Shown here one piece after another: positions 49,001-60,100 of a stretch of 64,000 nt of DNA. Within the stretch, counting starts at the first letter, position 1. Every line of letters begins with the position of its first letter. The DNA is taken from NCBI RefSeq assembly GCF_910592395.1, contig NC_088313.1, positions 17,810,437 to 17,874,436 on the forward strand, in the 5' to 3' direction. Under the pieces are notes generated by a model. It was not told the origin of the DNA. It did no database searches and worked only from the letters and a program-made list of their open reading frames with translations. Source of the stretch: Lineus longissimus (taxonomy: Eukaryota > Nemertea > Pilidiophora > Heteronemertea > Lineidae). A program made the translations under genes and the position numbers.

Positions 49001-52000
49001 GTTTGGTGTGGTTGGGACCATTCGACACACTTTCCAAAGTGTATCTTCTCGAAGAAGGTAAGTAAGGCATTTTACTGTGTCGGCTCATTTAAATGAGATC
49101 GGGACCTTTGCTGTTAACCATTACTACTATTATTTGAAGGATCTTGACTGATACTTTCTGTGCCGATATTGGTTTGAATATGAGATGAGTTAGCCATTCT
49201 CTGTGATTTTCTTGAAATGTCGCTCAAGTTGAAACCAGTTGAAAATGTCTTTTGCAGGCTAGTGAGAAAGCTATTACTGGGGTTTGCTTCTATGAATATG
49301 AAGGAAGCTTTGCAACCTGCTCCTATGATGGAGATATCAACATGTGGAAGCACAAAGAGAGACCAGATGGACTGATAGAAATCAAGTAAGTTAACACTTG
49401 AATCACAGCATAGCTCTAATTCTTGGTCAAATTGAGGTTCGTGTTGGCCTTGTATCTGGTTTAGCGGGACAAGCTGTAACTATGCATTATGCATTTCGTT
49501 CTCACATTGTCATTAGACTGAAAGTAGCCTTACCCTTTAGACTTGTTCTTAGTTTTAGGATTGAGTTTCAAAAATATCTCTCGTTTTTTGCCCAGCAGTT
49601 TCAACTTAAAAGTTAAATTAAAGAGGTTGAATAGCGCCTCCAGAAGCAAGCAACAGCGCCACCCGTAGCAGAAATAAGCACTGCTTAGTGACGTCATGGT
49701 TTCCATATACGGCATCTCATTTGCCTATTTTTACAACCTTATTTACTACGAGTTATAAATATGCCAGTAGCACGTGTATCATGCCGGGCGGCGCTGTCAG
49801 GTGTTTCCACTATGGGTTACATAATCGGCTACAAAGAGGCCAGTGTTCTAGTAAATGAAGTTAGCAATGATAGCCAAAGAATGTTAGTGTATGTTACGCA
49901 GTCAATAGCGATAGTAGTGAGTTGGAGAGAGGAGAAAATGGAAAATGGAGAGAATAGTAGTATGGATTTCGAGTCGCCGGTGGATTCTGGGCCGGTGGAG
50001 AGCGAGGCCCCTGATCCGAACAGTACAGAAGAAATGGAGCAGCATATTATCCAAGACTTGTTTGACAACCATGACGACTCAAGATATTTGCCAGAATTGC
50101 CGGCAATGAACATAAATAAAGAGGAGATGGGGACATTCCAGCCAAGTGACCTAGCTGTCACTGCTCATGGCGAATGTCGGAGCCTCTAGAGACGCTGGTC
50201 TCGTCAGTACGCCAACGGCATTGAGGTGTTCCCCAAGGGTGGTGCAGACGCCAAGACGTGAGACTAACACCGGCGCGGTGACAGCTGTAGCAGATGGAGC
50301 CACGCCACTAACATTTTTCAAGCATCCGAATGGTACCTTACAGATCCGCAAGGGGCGCGTTACCGAAAATGTTGCAAAAATCAATAACGTGATCGTAAAT
50401 ATTGTCATATTTTTCAAGATGAGAGTATGTAAATGATACGCAAACGGTAAACCAATGAAAGGCCAGTATCTATTGAACCTTACAAGTAATTTGGGGGCCT
50501 TGAAACTCCTTATATTTATCAATGAAACCTTATTCCCGCCTAAGGTTTTGACCGGGCCGTCCAAAACTCCCCATTTTTTGGCGGGCCCTTTCCTTTAACT
50601 ATTCTAACCTTGTCTTGAAGTTTTAACTCTTCTGACCATGTCTCCAAGTCTCCAAGTGCATCGGTCAAACGATAACATCATCACCAAGCTTATGATAAAA
50701 TCTGATAGAATTTCGGAGCTTGTGTTATTGAGCTGAAAGGATAAACAGGCTGCTGTGCCTTTTTTCAGGTTCCTGGACACTATTAAGGCTGGGCGCCCTC
50801 TGTCATCCATCTGCTGGAACCATTTTGCCAGCAATAGCAAGAAGAAAGTTAATGCTTTCTTGGTCAGTGACTGTAACGGAAAGATCTACACTTTCAACAC
50901 CAAGAGCTGGAAACACTCGGTTATCGCAGTCAAGTAAGTTTAACTAAGATTTAGCAGTTTTCAGTTTGTGTTTTAGCTCATCTGGCCTGATAACTTACAA
51001 TATGTGCTGCACTGAATCCTTGTTTCATTGTAAAGAAACACACCTATGGTAAAAAAACAGCTATGGTCTGAAAATGCCTGAAAATGCCGTTGGGACTCAA
51101 AAAATTTAATTGATTGGCTCTTCGTACACAAAAAAAAACACAGCATTGCTGAGTTGAATTCTATTTTAAACCCTCTTGCCAAGTATACATGTATGTTATC
51201 TTTTTCCAGCCATGATGTAATGGTCTTTACAATGGGATTTTCCTCCACGCATGTGGAGGTACTGCTGAGTGCTGGCACAGGCTCTTACATACCTCGGTGC
51301 AGGTTTGACAAGGACAAGTTTTTGGAGGTACGTAGGTTTTTATTGCTAGGTGGTGGGTGTGTTGCATTTGTGAAGAGACAGGCCCATGATGTACTACCTT
51401 TTGATATAGTGCTTGCCTTCTACTTGGTTTAAAACAATTGAATACATCGAATACATCTTGGAGTGACTTATTCAGGCATCTCTTGAATCACAATCTATGA
51501 CGTTGCTCATTACTTTGTTTCACGAGGACGGAATGGTCAAGTTTATCAATCCAATTTCACTCACTGAAATGTTAATAGTGTGACCTTGTCAGCCAAAGTT
51601 TGTTGGGCTGGGTTGCTGTAGCTTATGATGTATACCTTTTCCCCATCATTCCAGTTGGACCCCCTGACTCGTTGCGTCGATGAAAACGAAGAGCAAGAGA
51701 ACTGGATCAGGACGATGGAGTTCGAGTTTGGCTTGATCTACCTTGGAGACTCATTTGGTCACCTGATCATCTATGATGATAAGTTGAAGGAGGCACCAGA
51801 GCTAATCATGAGAAGAAAGGTGAGATAAGTTCATTTTGTAATCAAGATCTATCGAAAAGTGTAGTTTTGTGTTATTCAAAATGGTTAGAAAATAAGATAT
51901 CATACAATAGTCGATCCAGGAGTAGGCCGAACTTCAAACAAAGAATGAATTTCAATCCCATTGAGTTTTGAGTATCAATCATACACTAGACCAGGAGTCA

Positions 52001-52924
52001 CTCACGACTTGTTCATTCCCTTAGGACATTGGTCCACATATCAGATGTTCAGGACATATTCTTCTAAGAAATTCATTCTGAAATTTGAAAGAAGTACCTT
52101 GTCTAAACACACATAAAATTGTTTGAGGCGTAGTCTTGTTGTTTACACACGCCACTGTTCTCTAGTTGAAATTATAATTGTTTTAAATATCTTTTTTCCA
52201 GATTCATGGTGGCGCCATCACAGGCATTGTTCTGACTGAGCGCAATATTTTCACGGCGTCCTCCGACAAGACGATCAAGGTCTGGGATCGAGAAGGAAAG
52301 CAGGTATGTCACTTATTTGGAGCACCTACTCCGTCATGACTTGTTGCTCGCCACCTTCCGGTATAACAACTCCTTCCTCAGCTTTGGCTCCCCACTTACA
52401 TGTAGAGGGGTTTTTCCTCATAGAATGTTCCTCCTTCAAGATGGGATGATCATATTTGCATGCCACTACAGTGTAGGCACTAGTTCGGTTTATTGGCCGA
52501 GTGACGCTGTCTTCTGGAAGGGGAGAAGCCCTGTCATAGACACCAGGTACAAGGCACTTTCTTTTTCTGGTGACCACCTTATGATTGCTCCTCGTAACCC
52601 CAGATTGATTTCTGCGGAGACTGGGGTGAAATGATGTGGTCTTGCAAAAGCACTTTGAGCATCAAAACTTGAAAAGCGCTGTATAGAACTCAATATTATT
52701 AACATTATCACTATCAAGAATTAATTAAGACTATTCTTGCTATCATTCATGGTTGCTGTCTTTTTCAGCTTGGTCAGTTCTTCTCAACCTTCCCAGTGAC
52801 CAGTTTGATTCAGAGTGTACTTCGTTCCAACAGTGAGGAGGATTCTATCAGTTTGCTATGTGGAGATCAACTTGGAAACTTGCTCAGTCTGGAGTGGAGC
52901 CACCCTGATCTGAAACAAGATTAA
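31013..52924 (+). CDS. TEP1: TEP1, telomerase-associated protein 1 / vault protein, complete, 45 coding exons
   Basis: Large RNA-binding scaffold of vault particles and of telomerase complexes. Coding exons: 31013-31094, 31263-32041, 32272-32400, 32696-32857, 33213-33309, 33570-33859, 34050-34159, 34484-34641, 35069-35178, 35447-35537, 35736-35877, 36052-36226, 36418-36579, 36948-37162, 37573-37803, 38023-38199, 38497-38739, 39050-39163, 39435-39738, 39977-40158, 40428-40575, 40886-41158, 41315-41447, 41574-41757, 42119-42228, 42498-42807, 43146-43535, 43770-43919, 44245-44362, 44550-44916, 45642-45763, 46073-46221, 46538-46637, 46820-46933, 47236-47343, 47585-47735, 48121-48281, 48426-48637, 48985-49057, 49258-49385, 50769-50933, 51210-51327, 51655-51819, 52202-52303, 52769-52924. 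All phases agree; the sum is 8,160 bp, 2,719 residues (human 2,627). Domain order is that of TEP1: low-complexity N-terminus, TROVE, DUF4062, NACHT, WD40 repeats. The vertebrate 30-residue N-terminal repeats are absent. Boundaries come from splice motifs plus similarity; the start codon is the least certain point. Confidence 0.96.
31263..32041 (+). other. TEP1: TEP1 N-terminal Ser/Gly/Leu-rich exon (residues 28-287)
   Basis: One 779-bp exon encoding repeated LGxRS/TGLGLRS-like motifs, then a Lys-rich patch ([14 protein letters not shown]). It ends in [17 protein letters not shown], which aligns with the human MPSYSLSLGEEEEVEDL region just before TROVE. The repetitive part has no counterpart I can see in vertebrate TEP1. 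Confidence 0.75.
32905..33035. repeat. Decayed copy of the GGACACCTCTC MITE in a TEP1 intron
   Basis: Shares the order of phrases AAGGACACT, CCAAATTGGT, TCCA-TNGA, TAATCAGGACACCTCTC, CCNAAGGGT, TCCTTAATAGAG with the complete element at 37174-37355, but with substitutions and without intact termini. It lies just after exon 32696-32857. Confidence 0.6.
33657..33790 (+). other. TEP1: RGG-box insert in TEP1
   Basis: Residues ~447-490 contain about ten GG dipeptides, mostly RGG or RGR/TRGG units, after a basic helix ([11 protein letters not shown]) and before an acidic stretch ([12 protein letters not shown]). The DNA is a GGAACCCGTGGA-type minisatellite. Human TEP1 has a basic Arg/Pro linker at this place, not RGG. 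Confidence 0.85.
37174..37355. mobile_element. 182-bp MITE with ACAGTAGAACCTC terminal inverted repeats
   Basis: Begins TACAGTAGAACCTC and ends with its reverse complement GAGGTTCTACTGTA; TA at each edge fits a Tc1/mariner-type target. Inner text has repeated GGACACCTCTCTATTA. Located in the TEP1 intron right after the donor at 37163. Confidence 0.8.
38023..39163 (+). other. TEP1: TEP1 DUF4062 (TIR-like) module
   Basis: Opens with [19 protein letters not shown], the DUF4062 signature, then [29 protein letters not shown] and [10 protein letters not shown]. It sits directly before the NACHT NTPase, as in vertebrate TEP1 and related NACHT-WD proteins. Confidence 0.9.
39435..42807 (+). other. 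TEP1: TEP1 NACHT NTPase and helical linker
   Basis: P-loop GKPGCGKS at residues ~1247-1254, at the end of exon 39435-39738. Walker B-like ILIALDGVD at ~1339-1347 in exon 40428-40575. Sensor-region blocks [20 protein letters not shown] and [10 protein letters not shown] match human order. Both nucleotide-binding motifs look intact. Confidence 0.9.
42400..42535 (+). repeat. 68-bp tandem duplication across a TEP1 splice acceptor
   Basis: Two diverged copies, offset 68 bp, each containing TATAATTGTC, a pyrimidine tract, TTGCAG and the first ~35 bp of the exon (CATATTTCC, GACCCAGACA). Acceptors end at 42429 and 42497. The downstream one gives the conserved frame; the upstream one runs into TAA at 42471 in the same frame. 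Confidence 0.85.
42921..43003. repeat. (GATGAT)n-like microsatellite
   Basis: Imperfect GAT/ATG triplet runs in the TEP1 intron after exon 42498-42807. Confidence 0.7.
44998..45556. mobile_element. Foldback element copy 3, with a replaced segment, in a TEP1 intron
   Basis: Ends read TCAACATCTTCAG and CTGAAGGTGTTGA, i.e. the same terminal repeats as the copies at 14724 and 23888 with mutated TTAA edges. The nested GAACTACGCCATCGCCATC arms are intact. Between about 45383 and 45538 the expected right arm (CCACGTAGATCTACGTGG) is replaced by about 155 bp of unrelated AT-rich sequence ending in a run of G. Confidence 0.78.
46656..46742 (+). pseudogene. Decayed tandem duplicate of TEP1 exon 46538-46637
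   Basis: AGTCAAGTCA recurs at 46551 and 46661, and CAGTTAGCAACATGCAGTAG at 46611 and 46721, both at an exact 110-bp offset. About 80% of bases match between. The copy has an in-frame TGA and no GT donor where the exon has ATGGTAAGT, so it is not used. Confidence 0.85.
49689..50436 (+). other. Unexplained coding-like insert inside a TEP1 intron
   Basis: In the 1.38-kb intron after exon 49258-49385. A TGACGTCA at 49689-49696 and TATAAAT at 49754-49760 precede an open frame at 49761-50189 (142 codons). A more plausible start is at 49938, giving an acidic segment ([14 protein letters not shown], then [20 protein letters not shown]). A second frame, 50167-50436, begins with ATGGCGAATGTCGG and contains [18 protein letters not shown]. 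The insert is more GC-rich than the intron around it. I do not recognise the protein. It may be a transposon gene fragment, a retrocopy or a nested gene. Confidence 0.4.
52640..52725 (+). repeat. Possible SINE-like 3' tail in last TEP1 intron
   Basis: AAAAGCACTTTGAGCATCAA, then TTGAAAAGCGCTGTATAGAA and an ATTATTAACATTATCA run. This style of GCGCTNTATAGAA plus simple repeat is common at the ends of short interspersed elements. The 5' part (52317-52634) is not recognised. Confidence 0.3.
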
Positions 52925-53144
52925 CGTGTTGCAGTTGGTGTAAATCTAGAGGTTCTGGTGAACCACATCTTTGTAGAGAGTTTGCTGTATATCAAGGTAT
53001 TCTAGGTACGATAATTTACAAAAACACAAAATTATTCACTGCACGAACATTTATTCTGGGTCTGGCATGATTGGCAGTCTAGGAAACCCCTGAGATCTGT
53101 TCAGCTGGGGTGATTTTTGGTCATGGATCTTGACTGATACAATT

Positions 53145-53150
53145 ATTAAA
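53145..53150 (+). terminator. Possible TEP1 poly(A) signal ATTAAA
   Basis: ATTAAA about 220 bp after the TEP1 stop codon; no AATAAA is found before the tandem array begins at 53260. Confidence 0.3.
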
Positions 53151-53259
53151 GAAAGGCATAAAATATCCAGTATTATTAGAGAAATGTGGGATAAAGATTG
53201 ATATATCTTGATATTCTGTGGCATTTTTCACCGATATGAGAGTATTTATCATAAATTAT

Positions 53260-55916
53260 GGGAAATTGCATTAAAAATGTACTCTTTTTAAGCTAGAAAG
53301 CCAAAAAAATGGTTTAAAAACAACTTTCCTTAATAATTTGCCATTAGTCAGAGTGCTGCCATCTTTGGCCATTTCGTGGAACTAATAATGTAAACACAGC
53401 AGAGTGTGTTTTATACAGCCTGTACCAAAAAAGTTTTTACATTTTGTTGAATTGTGACTTTGTTAGATAATATTTCGAAATTTTGTTTTTTGTTTAGTGA
53501 TAAGATGACCCAAGAGGACATTTTGAAACCTTAAAAAAAGAAATCTATTTTTTGGCCAAAAATGGAAAAAAACCGTGGGCTATTATAGACTCCGGTTTTG
53601 AAATGCAATAATCGAACTTTTTCTCGGAATGCTTTCATATTTCATTTGTGTTTTAGTAATGATATAACAAATTAAAATCACCAAACTTTGGTTGAATCCG
53701 ATGATTTTTACCCGAGTTATGGTCGTTTTAGGCGTGGGCGACGCCCAAAATCAACTTGTTCCGAGCGCAACCAAATTTGGTTTGCAAGACGGCCTCATCA
53801 TAGGGATCATCTCCTGAAAGTTTCGTGTCAAAAGACTCGCCGGTTCAGGAGATATTACAATTCACACTGGTCCCCAGGGCCTATATTTGTGTACATTGTA
53901 GTGCATTGAAAAAAATCACATTTCCTGGATCGAGGTTAAATTTTGAAAAAAGGGCCTGAATGATAGATTTCTTAAATATTTGTGCAAAGATGGACCCAAA
54001 AATAGATTTGGCGGTTTTGAAGGATTACTTTTTGCCACATATGCCGGCACAACACCCTTAATATAACCCTCCACCCCCACCACCACCAGTGGCACCACAA
54101 CAACTGTCTTATCACTATCAGCAGGACCTCCTCGCCATCACCTAAGTGCTCCCTTTAAAGGCCTTTAGCCTTCCCCCATATTAAACTTTGGGAAATTGCA
54201 TTTAAAAGGTACAATTTTTAAGCTAGAAAGCCAAAAACATGGTTTAAAAACAACTTTCCTTAATAATTTGCCATTAGTCAGAGTGTTGCCATCTTTGGCC
54301 ATTTCGTGGAACTAATAATGTAAACACAGCAGAGTGTGTTTTATACAGCCTGTACCAAAAAAGTTTTTACGTTTTGTTGAATTGTGACTTTGTTAAATAA
54401 TATTTCGAAATTTTGTTTTTTGTTTAGTGATAAGATGACCCAAGAGGACATTTTGAAACCTTAAAAAAAGAAATCTATTTTTTGGCCAAAAATGGAAAAA
54501 AACCGTGGGCTATAGACTCCGGTTTTGAAATGCAATAATCGAACTTTTTCTCGGAATGCTTTCATATTTCATATGTGTTTTAGTAATGATATAACAAATT
54601 AAAATCACCAAACTTTGGTTGAATCCGATGATTTTTACCCGAGTTATGGTCGTTTTAGGCGTGGGCGACGCCCAAAATCAACTTGTTCCGAGCGCAACCA
54701 AATTTGGTTTGCAAGACGGCCTCATCATAGGGATCATCTCCTGAAAGTTTCGTGTCAAAAGACTCGCCGGTTCAGGAGATATTACAATTCACACTGGTCC
54801 CCAGGGCCTATATTTGTGTACATTGTAGTGCATTGAAAAAAATCACATTTCCTGGATCGAGGTTAAATTTTGAAAAAAAGGGCCTGAATGATAGATTTCT
54901 TAAATATTTGTGCAAAGATGGACCCAAAAATAGATTTGGCGGTTTTGAAGGATTACTTTTTGCCACATATGCCGGCACAACACCCTTAATATAACCCTCC
55001 ACCCCCACCACCACCAGTGGCACCACAACAACTGTCTTATCACTATCAGCAGGACCTCCTCGCCATCACCTAAGTGCTCCCTTTAAAGGCCTTTAGCCTT
55101 CCCCCATATTAAACTTTGGGAAATTGCATTTAAAAGGTACAATTTTTAAGCTAGAAAGCCAAAAACATGGTTTAAAAACAACTTTCCTTAATAATTTGCC
55201 ATTAGTCAGAGTGCTGCCATCTTTGGCCATTTCGTGGAACTAATAATGTAAACACAGCAGAGTGTGTTTTATACAGCCTGTACCAAAAAAGTTTTTACAT
55301 TTTGTTGAATTGTGACTTTGTTAAATAATATTTCGAAATTTTGTTTTTTGTTTAGTGATAAGATGACCCAAGAGGACATTTTGAAACCTTAAAAAAAGAA
55401 ATCTATTTTTTGGCCAAAAATGGAAAAAAACCGTGGGCTATAGACTCCGGTTTTGAAATGCAATAATCGAACTTTTTCTCGGAATGCTTTCATATTTCAT
55501 ATGTGTTTTAGTAATGATATAACAAATTAAAATCACCAAACTTTGGTTGAATCCGATTATTTTTACCCGAGTTATGGTCGTTTTAGGCGTGGGCGACGCC
55601 CAAAATCAACTTGTTCCGAGCGCAACCAAATTTGGTTTGCAAGACGGCCTCATCATAGGGATCATCTCCTGAAAGTTTCGTGTCAAAAGACTCGCCGGTT
55701 CAGGAGATATTACAATTCACACTGGTCCCCAGGGCCTATATTTGTGTACATTGTAGTGCATTGAAAAAAATCACATTTCCTGGATCGAGGTTAAATTTTG
55801 AAAAAGGGCCTAAATGATAGATTTCTTAAATATTTGTGCAAAGATAGACCCAAAAATAGATTTGGCGGTTTTGAAGGATTACTTTTTGCCACATATGCTG
55901 TCACAACACCCTTATT
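53260..55916 (+). repeat. Tandem array: three nearly identical ~928-bp units
   Basis: Unit starts (GGGAAATTGCAT) at 53260, 54190 and 55118. An internal 73-codon frame starts at 53688, 54615 and 55543 (spacing 927 and 928), differing by one residue in the third copy (D to Y at position 6). Unit 3 stops near 55916, lacking the last ~125 bp (the CCACCCCCACCACCACC part) of units 1 and 2. Units differ by only a few substitutions and short indels, for example ATT in GGGCTATTATAGACT of unit 1. Not similar to TEP1. The array starts 335 bp after the TEP1 stop codon. Confidence 0.92.
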
Positions 55917-57104
55917 ATTGCAAACACTATTAATAAACACTGTCTTATATTGTGAACACCCCTTTTATTTCCTTTTTTGTTAATTGCATGACAACACTGA
56001 TAGCTTGAGACAATCACAAAGAAGGTTGTGAGAATGGTCCTTGATCAGAATGGCCCTCCTTTCTTCCCCTTGGGCTGCATCCACCGTTGCATTATCAGGT
56101 ACTTCAAGTAGTACCTCTGGTGGTACTTGGATTGTACCGGACGTACTTTATGCACCAAGGACAGCATCAGGAGCCATCTGTCTTGGAGGAGATTCTATCT
56201 TGCTATGCTGGCTCTTGAAGATAGGTCCAAGTTCTCTTATTTGGCAGCTCATGAAGCCCATTTCTTGTATCTGAGTTAACTAATGTACCAGGACACCATG
56301 ATCAGGGCTATTCTGTTTAAGTAGATAGCCTGTATGTTGTTCCAGTATCTAGTATCACGACAATGACTCCCGCCTGATCAGCCGACAGAAGGGCTGTTAC
56401 TTTATCAATAGTCTCCCTGCATTCCCTTCCTTTCCCACGCATCCATGTCGCGACAACACTAACAGTACACTCACTCATGTTTGTCACACGAGACACGGAC
56501 TGAAAGCCATCATAATCGAAGACTAGGCCTCACATCATTCAATAACTTTGTGTTGAGCAATTTGATTGGCCCCCCTCCCCCCCCCCCCCCCCGTTCATGA
56601 TGGTGTGTCAGATGGAGGTAAAAGAGTTCATAGTAGAGACCACCAGCCCAGATGGGGTTAATATCACCATAAAAGTTAAATACTCTCCAAGACGATGAAA
56701 ATTCCTACAAAAAAAATATTCCCACGGTCTGAGCCAAACTGCCTGCAAGGGTTAATAAACAACCTTGTACCCAGGATCAAAAAATGAAACTTGCAGATGT
56801 AATGCATCAAGAAATTTTAAACCTTTTCCTAGGAACAAGGTTTCCATTAACCCTCTCATCCCGTTTGGCTCTGACCGTGGGAATATTTGGTTCTTGCAAA
56901 ATTTCTGCCTTATGAAATGGATGTACCTTTTTTCTCTCAAAATTAACCCCCTCTGTGCGGAATTGCTGCCTATCAATTGTACTTTAAAAGTAGGTTCCTT
57001 TTTCTACCAGCTTTGATACCAAGACAAACTTGTGGATGCCTTGGTTTGGCACACTATCAAGCCTCATTGTCAGCATCGAACAAGAGATAAGAAAACAAAC
57101 ACAT
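55917..57104. other. Intergenic between the tandem array and the minus-strand 3' end
   Basis: Contains a C run at 56575-56592 and an inverted-repeat pair at 56714-56888. Open frames (77 and 83 codons) show no motif. Confidence 0.45.
56714..56888. repeat. Inverted repeat pair, 43-bp arms
   Basis: Left arm 56714-56756 (AAATATTCCCACGGTCTGAG ... GGGTTAAT) and right arm 56846-56888 (ATTAACCCTC ... GTGGGAATATTT) match at roughly 35 of 43 positions when one is reverse-complemented. The TTAACCC edges face inwards, so these could be the outer ends of two neighbouring TTAA elements rather than the termini of one. Confidence 0.6.
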
Positions 57105-57118
57105 CAAGTTTATGATAT

Positions 57119-57124
57119 TTTATT
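57119..57124 (-). terminator. Minus-strand poly(A) signal with GT-rich downstream element
   Basis: TTTATT on the plus strand (AATAAA on minus). Continuing on the minus strand, the next 40 bases include GATGTGTTTGTTTTC, a typical downstream element. It marks the probable 3' end of the gene entering from the right. Confidence 0.5.
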
Positions 57125-60100
57125 TCAAATCTGGGCTTGGAAGATCAGTAATGATTAGCTACTACATGTACCTAAGATCTACATGACAGCTTGTACATGA
57201 AACACAAACATATCAAAACGCACAAAAAATGATCATCATGAGATGCCGATCAGCCTCGTCCCAGGGTCAATTATGTTCATCTTCGCTCCGGTATTACAGT
57301 TATTGGAACTTGGACCAAGTGTTGTTCGACACCTGGGATGAGGTTCTCTATAATGCAAGATACACACAGTAATTAATTAAGTGTTGCTAACTCGTAAGTA
57401 TGTGTCACTGCATAATCATACGTTGCAGGCCAGGCAAAATAAACAACTGCTTTCTATTGTCATCAGATGTCAAATAGATTTTATCCACCTCCTGTGGAAG
57501 CCTTCACCTGACAAAACCTAATAACTGTTGCTCATACAGCACTGTAATATCAAAAATATATAAAACTTTATAAATTTTTGACTGTAGGCCTTAAATATTG
57601 TCAAAAATGTCCCCAACTGAAATTTTAGATACAATGTACCGAGCATCAGAAAACTCAATGAAATATCTGAATTGATAGAAAACCAACCATTCATTCTGCT
57701 TGGCCTTAGTTTTCACCAATAGACGATATAATTAATGTCTAATTAATTTCAATGATATTTGAAGGAATCAAAGATGGATTAGATGCTTTTGAAGCCTGAT
57801 CGATGCTCTTGCAATGGAAATGTCAAAATGATTCGCCGAATGCAAATTAATGTAAATTGAATAGTACCTGTATGTCAGAATTCATATCTACAGTGTTTAC
57901 ATGTGAGATGGATATGATTAATAGCGGATAGATTATAAAGTCGCAAATTGATTCATTTTCTCAACAGTTCACAAATGTTTTGTTTTGAATAAAGGAAATG
58001 ACTCCAAAGAATTGTTTTGGAGGCTCTGGTAATGCACAACGGCTGAAATAGGAGGATTAAATGCTTAACGTTTTGGACGGACACTAGAAGTAAAGTCACA
58101 ACGAAACGAAAACAGACCAAATCTGTCAATCTCCCCACCAACACAATGATTCATTTGTGGAGAAACAATGATAACTTTTCTGTTGGTAACTTCTGTTTGT
58201 GAACTGATTAGAATATGAAGGAAAAGAATCGAGGAGTTGTGCTCATTGAGAGTTATTACTTGCCCAGTTGGGTTAGGTTCATTTATGATGAATTCTGTGC
58301 ACATCGTAAATTCTGTTTTTCTATAAGGACAAGTATGAAATGATCGCATTCACAGTATTGCGATTTGCGTGATCCACTTGGATGAGAGAAGATATCTCGA
58401 GTACAATAGCATGAGTGGTATTAAAAAGGCCACTCTCAGGATGTTTCAGACTCCAAACCTACTAGTTCTAACTTATTAACCCACATTATCATTAGTTACT
58501 CGATACCAGATGACCCTCAATAATCACAGCTCTCCACCGGTAGAGTGTCTTCATTGAAATACTGATCATTTTTGTCACAAGTCTTCAAATCTGTCTCTCA
58601 ACATATTTGAAATGACTTGCTTTATCATCAAGGGATACAACAAGTTCAGTGCAAAAAATCATCTTAGGCTGTTCCATGTTCAATTAGTTTGTAGCCTCTC
58701 TGAATCTTAAAATACATTAACAACTCCTCAAATGCACAGTTTTAATCCATTATCCATGTTATAATTTTCTCAATACTGCAGGTTTTTCCATTTATATTAC
58801 AATTAAACATTTGACATTTAAAAATTCTATCCTGTACCTGCAGAGGACTCCAGGCTAATGGTTTATACTGCACTAAGATAAAAGTGGTTTAGTTCAGCCC
58901 TTCAGGAGCGATATATGAGCAAACAAATGTGCACTAAATAGCTTTCAACTAAAACTAATTATTAAGTTGGCGTACGAGTAAATGCATTTCATCTTAGAAA
59001 AATTGCCCTTTCAACTGTTGCTGTGACCGTCTTCAGATATGGATGCAAATTATTGCAATCTCTACCCTCATACCTAACGGCTTGCCCGTCAGCAGCAGAA
59101 GATAACTCGCATACCTGACACACGGCCCATCGGCAGCAATAGATGACAAAAGGTCTAAACTGGCTCAGAGCTCAGGTATTAAAGTTTTTATACAAGATTA
59201 GAGGCGTCTATGATAGAAAAATGGCATGCAATGATACACGACGATGATGAAATCTCTCAAACCGGCAAATACCTACAGCGCACCTGTATACAACAACATA
59301 CACTGCGATATAATACATGGTTTATACAGAGAGACAAATGAAACACACACTGGGGAAAATGGTTCAATCAAGAATGCTGCCAATAATGGAGTTTATTATT
59401 GCATAATTAATTGCTTCGTCCTTTTTGCTTTTCGGTAAAATGAAGGTGGCCAGTGAGGCAAAAACTTAATATCCATATTTTACAAATGCCAAAAAAACGT
59501 CCGGATACCTAAAAAATGGTTGCATGTTTTTTTTCCTTCTTTTTTTGCAATTGTGTCTCGAACATTCCAAGTCTTGGCAACATTCTTCATTCCCAAATAC
59601 CCTGCCAATATCCCATGGGACCTCCGTGTATACATACAAAATGCCAAAGATATATTGGTTATATATCCAACCCAGTATGATGTAGAAATGGCCCTGCGAT
59701 CAGAACAACCCCCATGCCTTGCCGGCAGTTTTTCCATCGTATAAAATGATAAGAAAGGCGTATAAAATTCACTAAGGTCTCATATGACATTCGCACAATG
59801 AATACAAAAACATTATGGAGATGTTTGTAGTAGCAGCTGTGTTATGTAGCTTGGCGAGAGAGCAGACGGAGGATTTGGCAAGTTTAAAGCCTGTGTGAAC
59901 TCTTTTCAAAGAAACCACAAATCAAAGTTTGTACAGTACAGTAATGGTTTTTCCCATAGGAGCTGGTGTGGTCTAGTGGCTCATACTCCAGGCTGACGAT
60001 CAGGAAATCCCTCATACAAACCCCACACTCAGCCTGAGACTCAAGGCAGTTCATTGTCTCGCTTGCATTACTCCATCCAGGTGTATAAATAAATGGGTAC

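Larger units (their letters stand above)
43146..52924 (+). other. TEP1: TEP1 C-terminal WD40 propellers
   Basis: About 1,000 residues of WD40 units over 19 exons, with GH...W(D/S) signatures such as [74 protein letters not shown] and [10 protein letters not shown]. The last exon ends GNLLSLEW then a short tail, like the human GNVYFLNWE end. Probably two or more propellers. Confidence 0.92.

Noticed and set aside
52317-52634. 105-codon plus-strand frame in the last TEP1 intron
   Set aside because: Sits fully between two TEP1 exons that join in frame without it; not WD40-like; probably repeat-derived.
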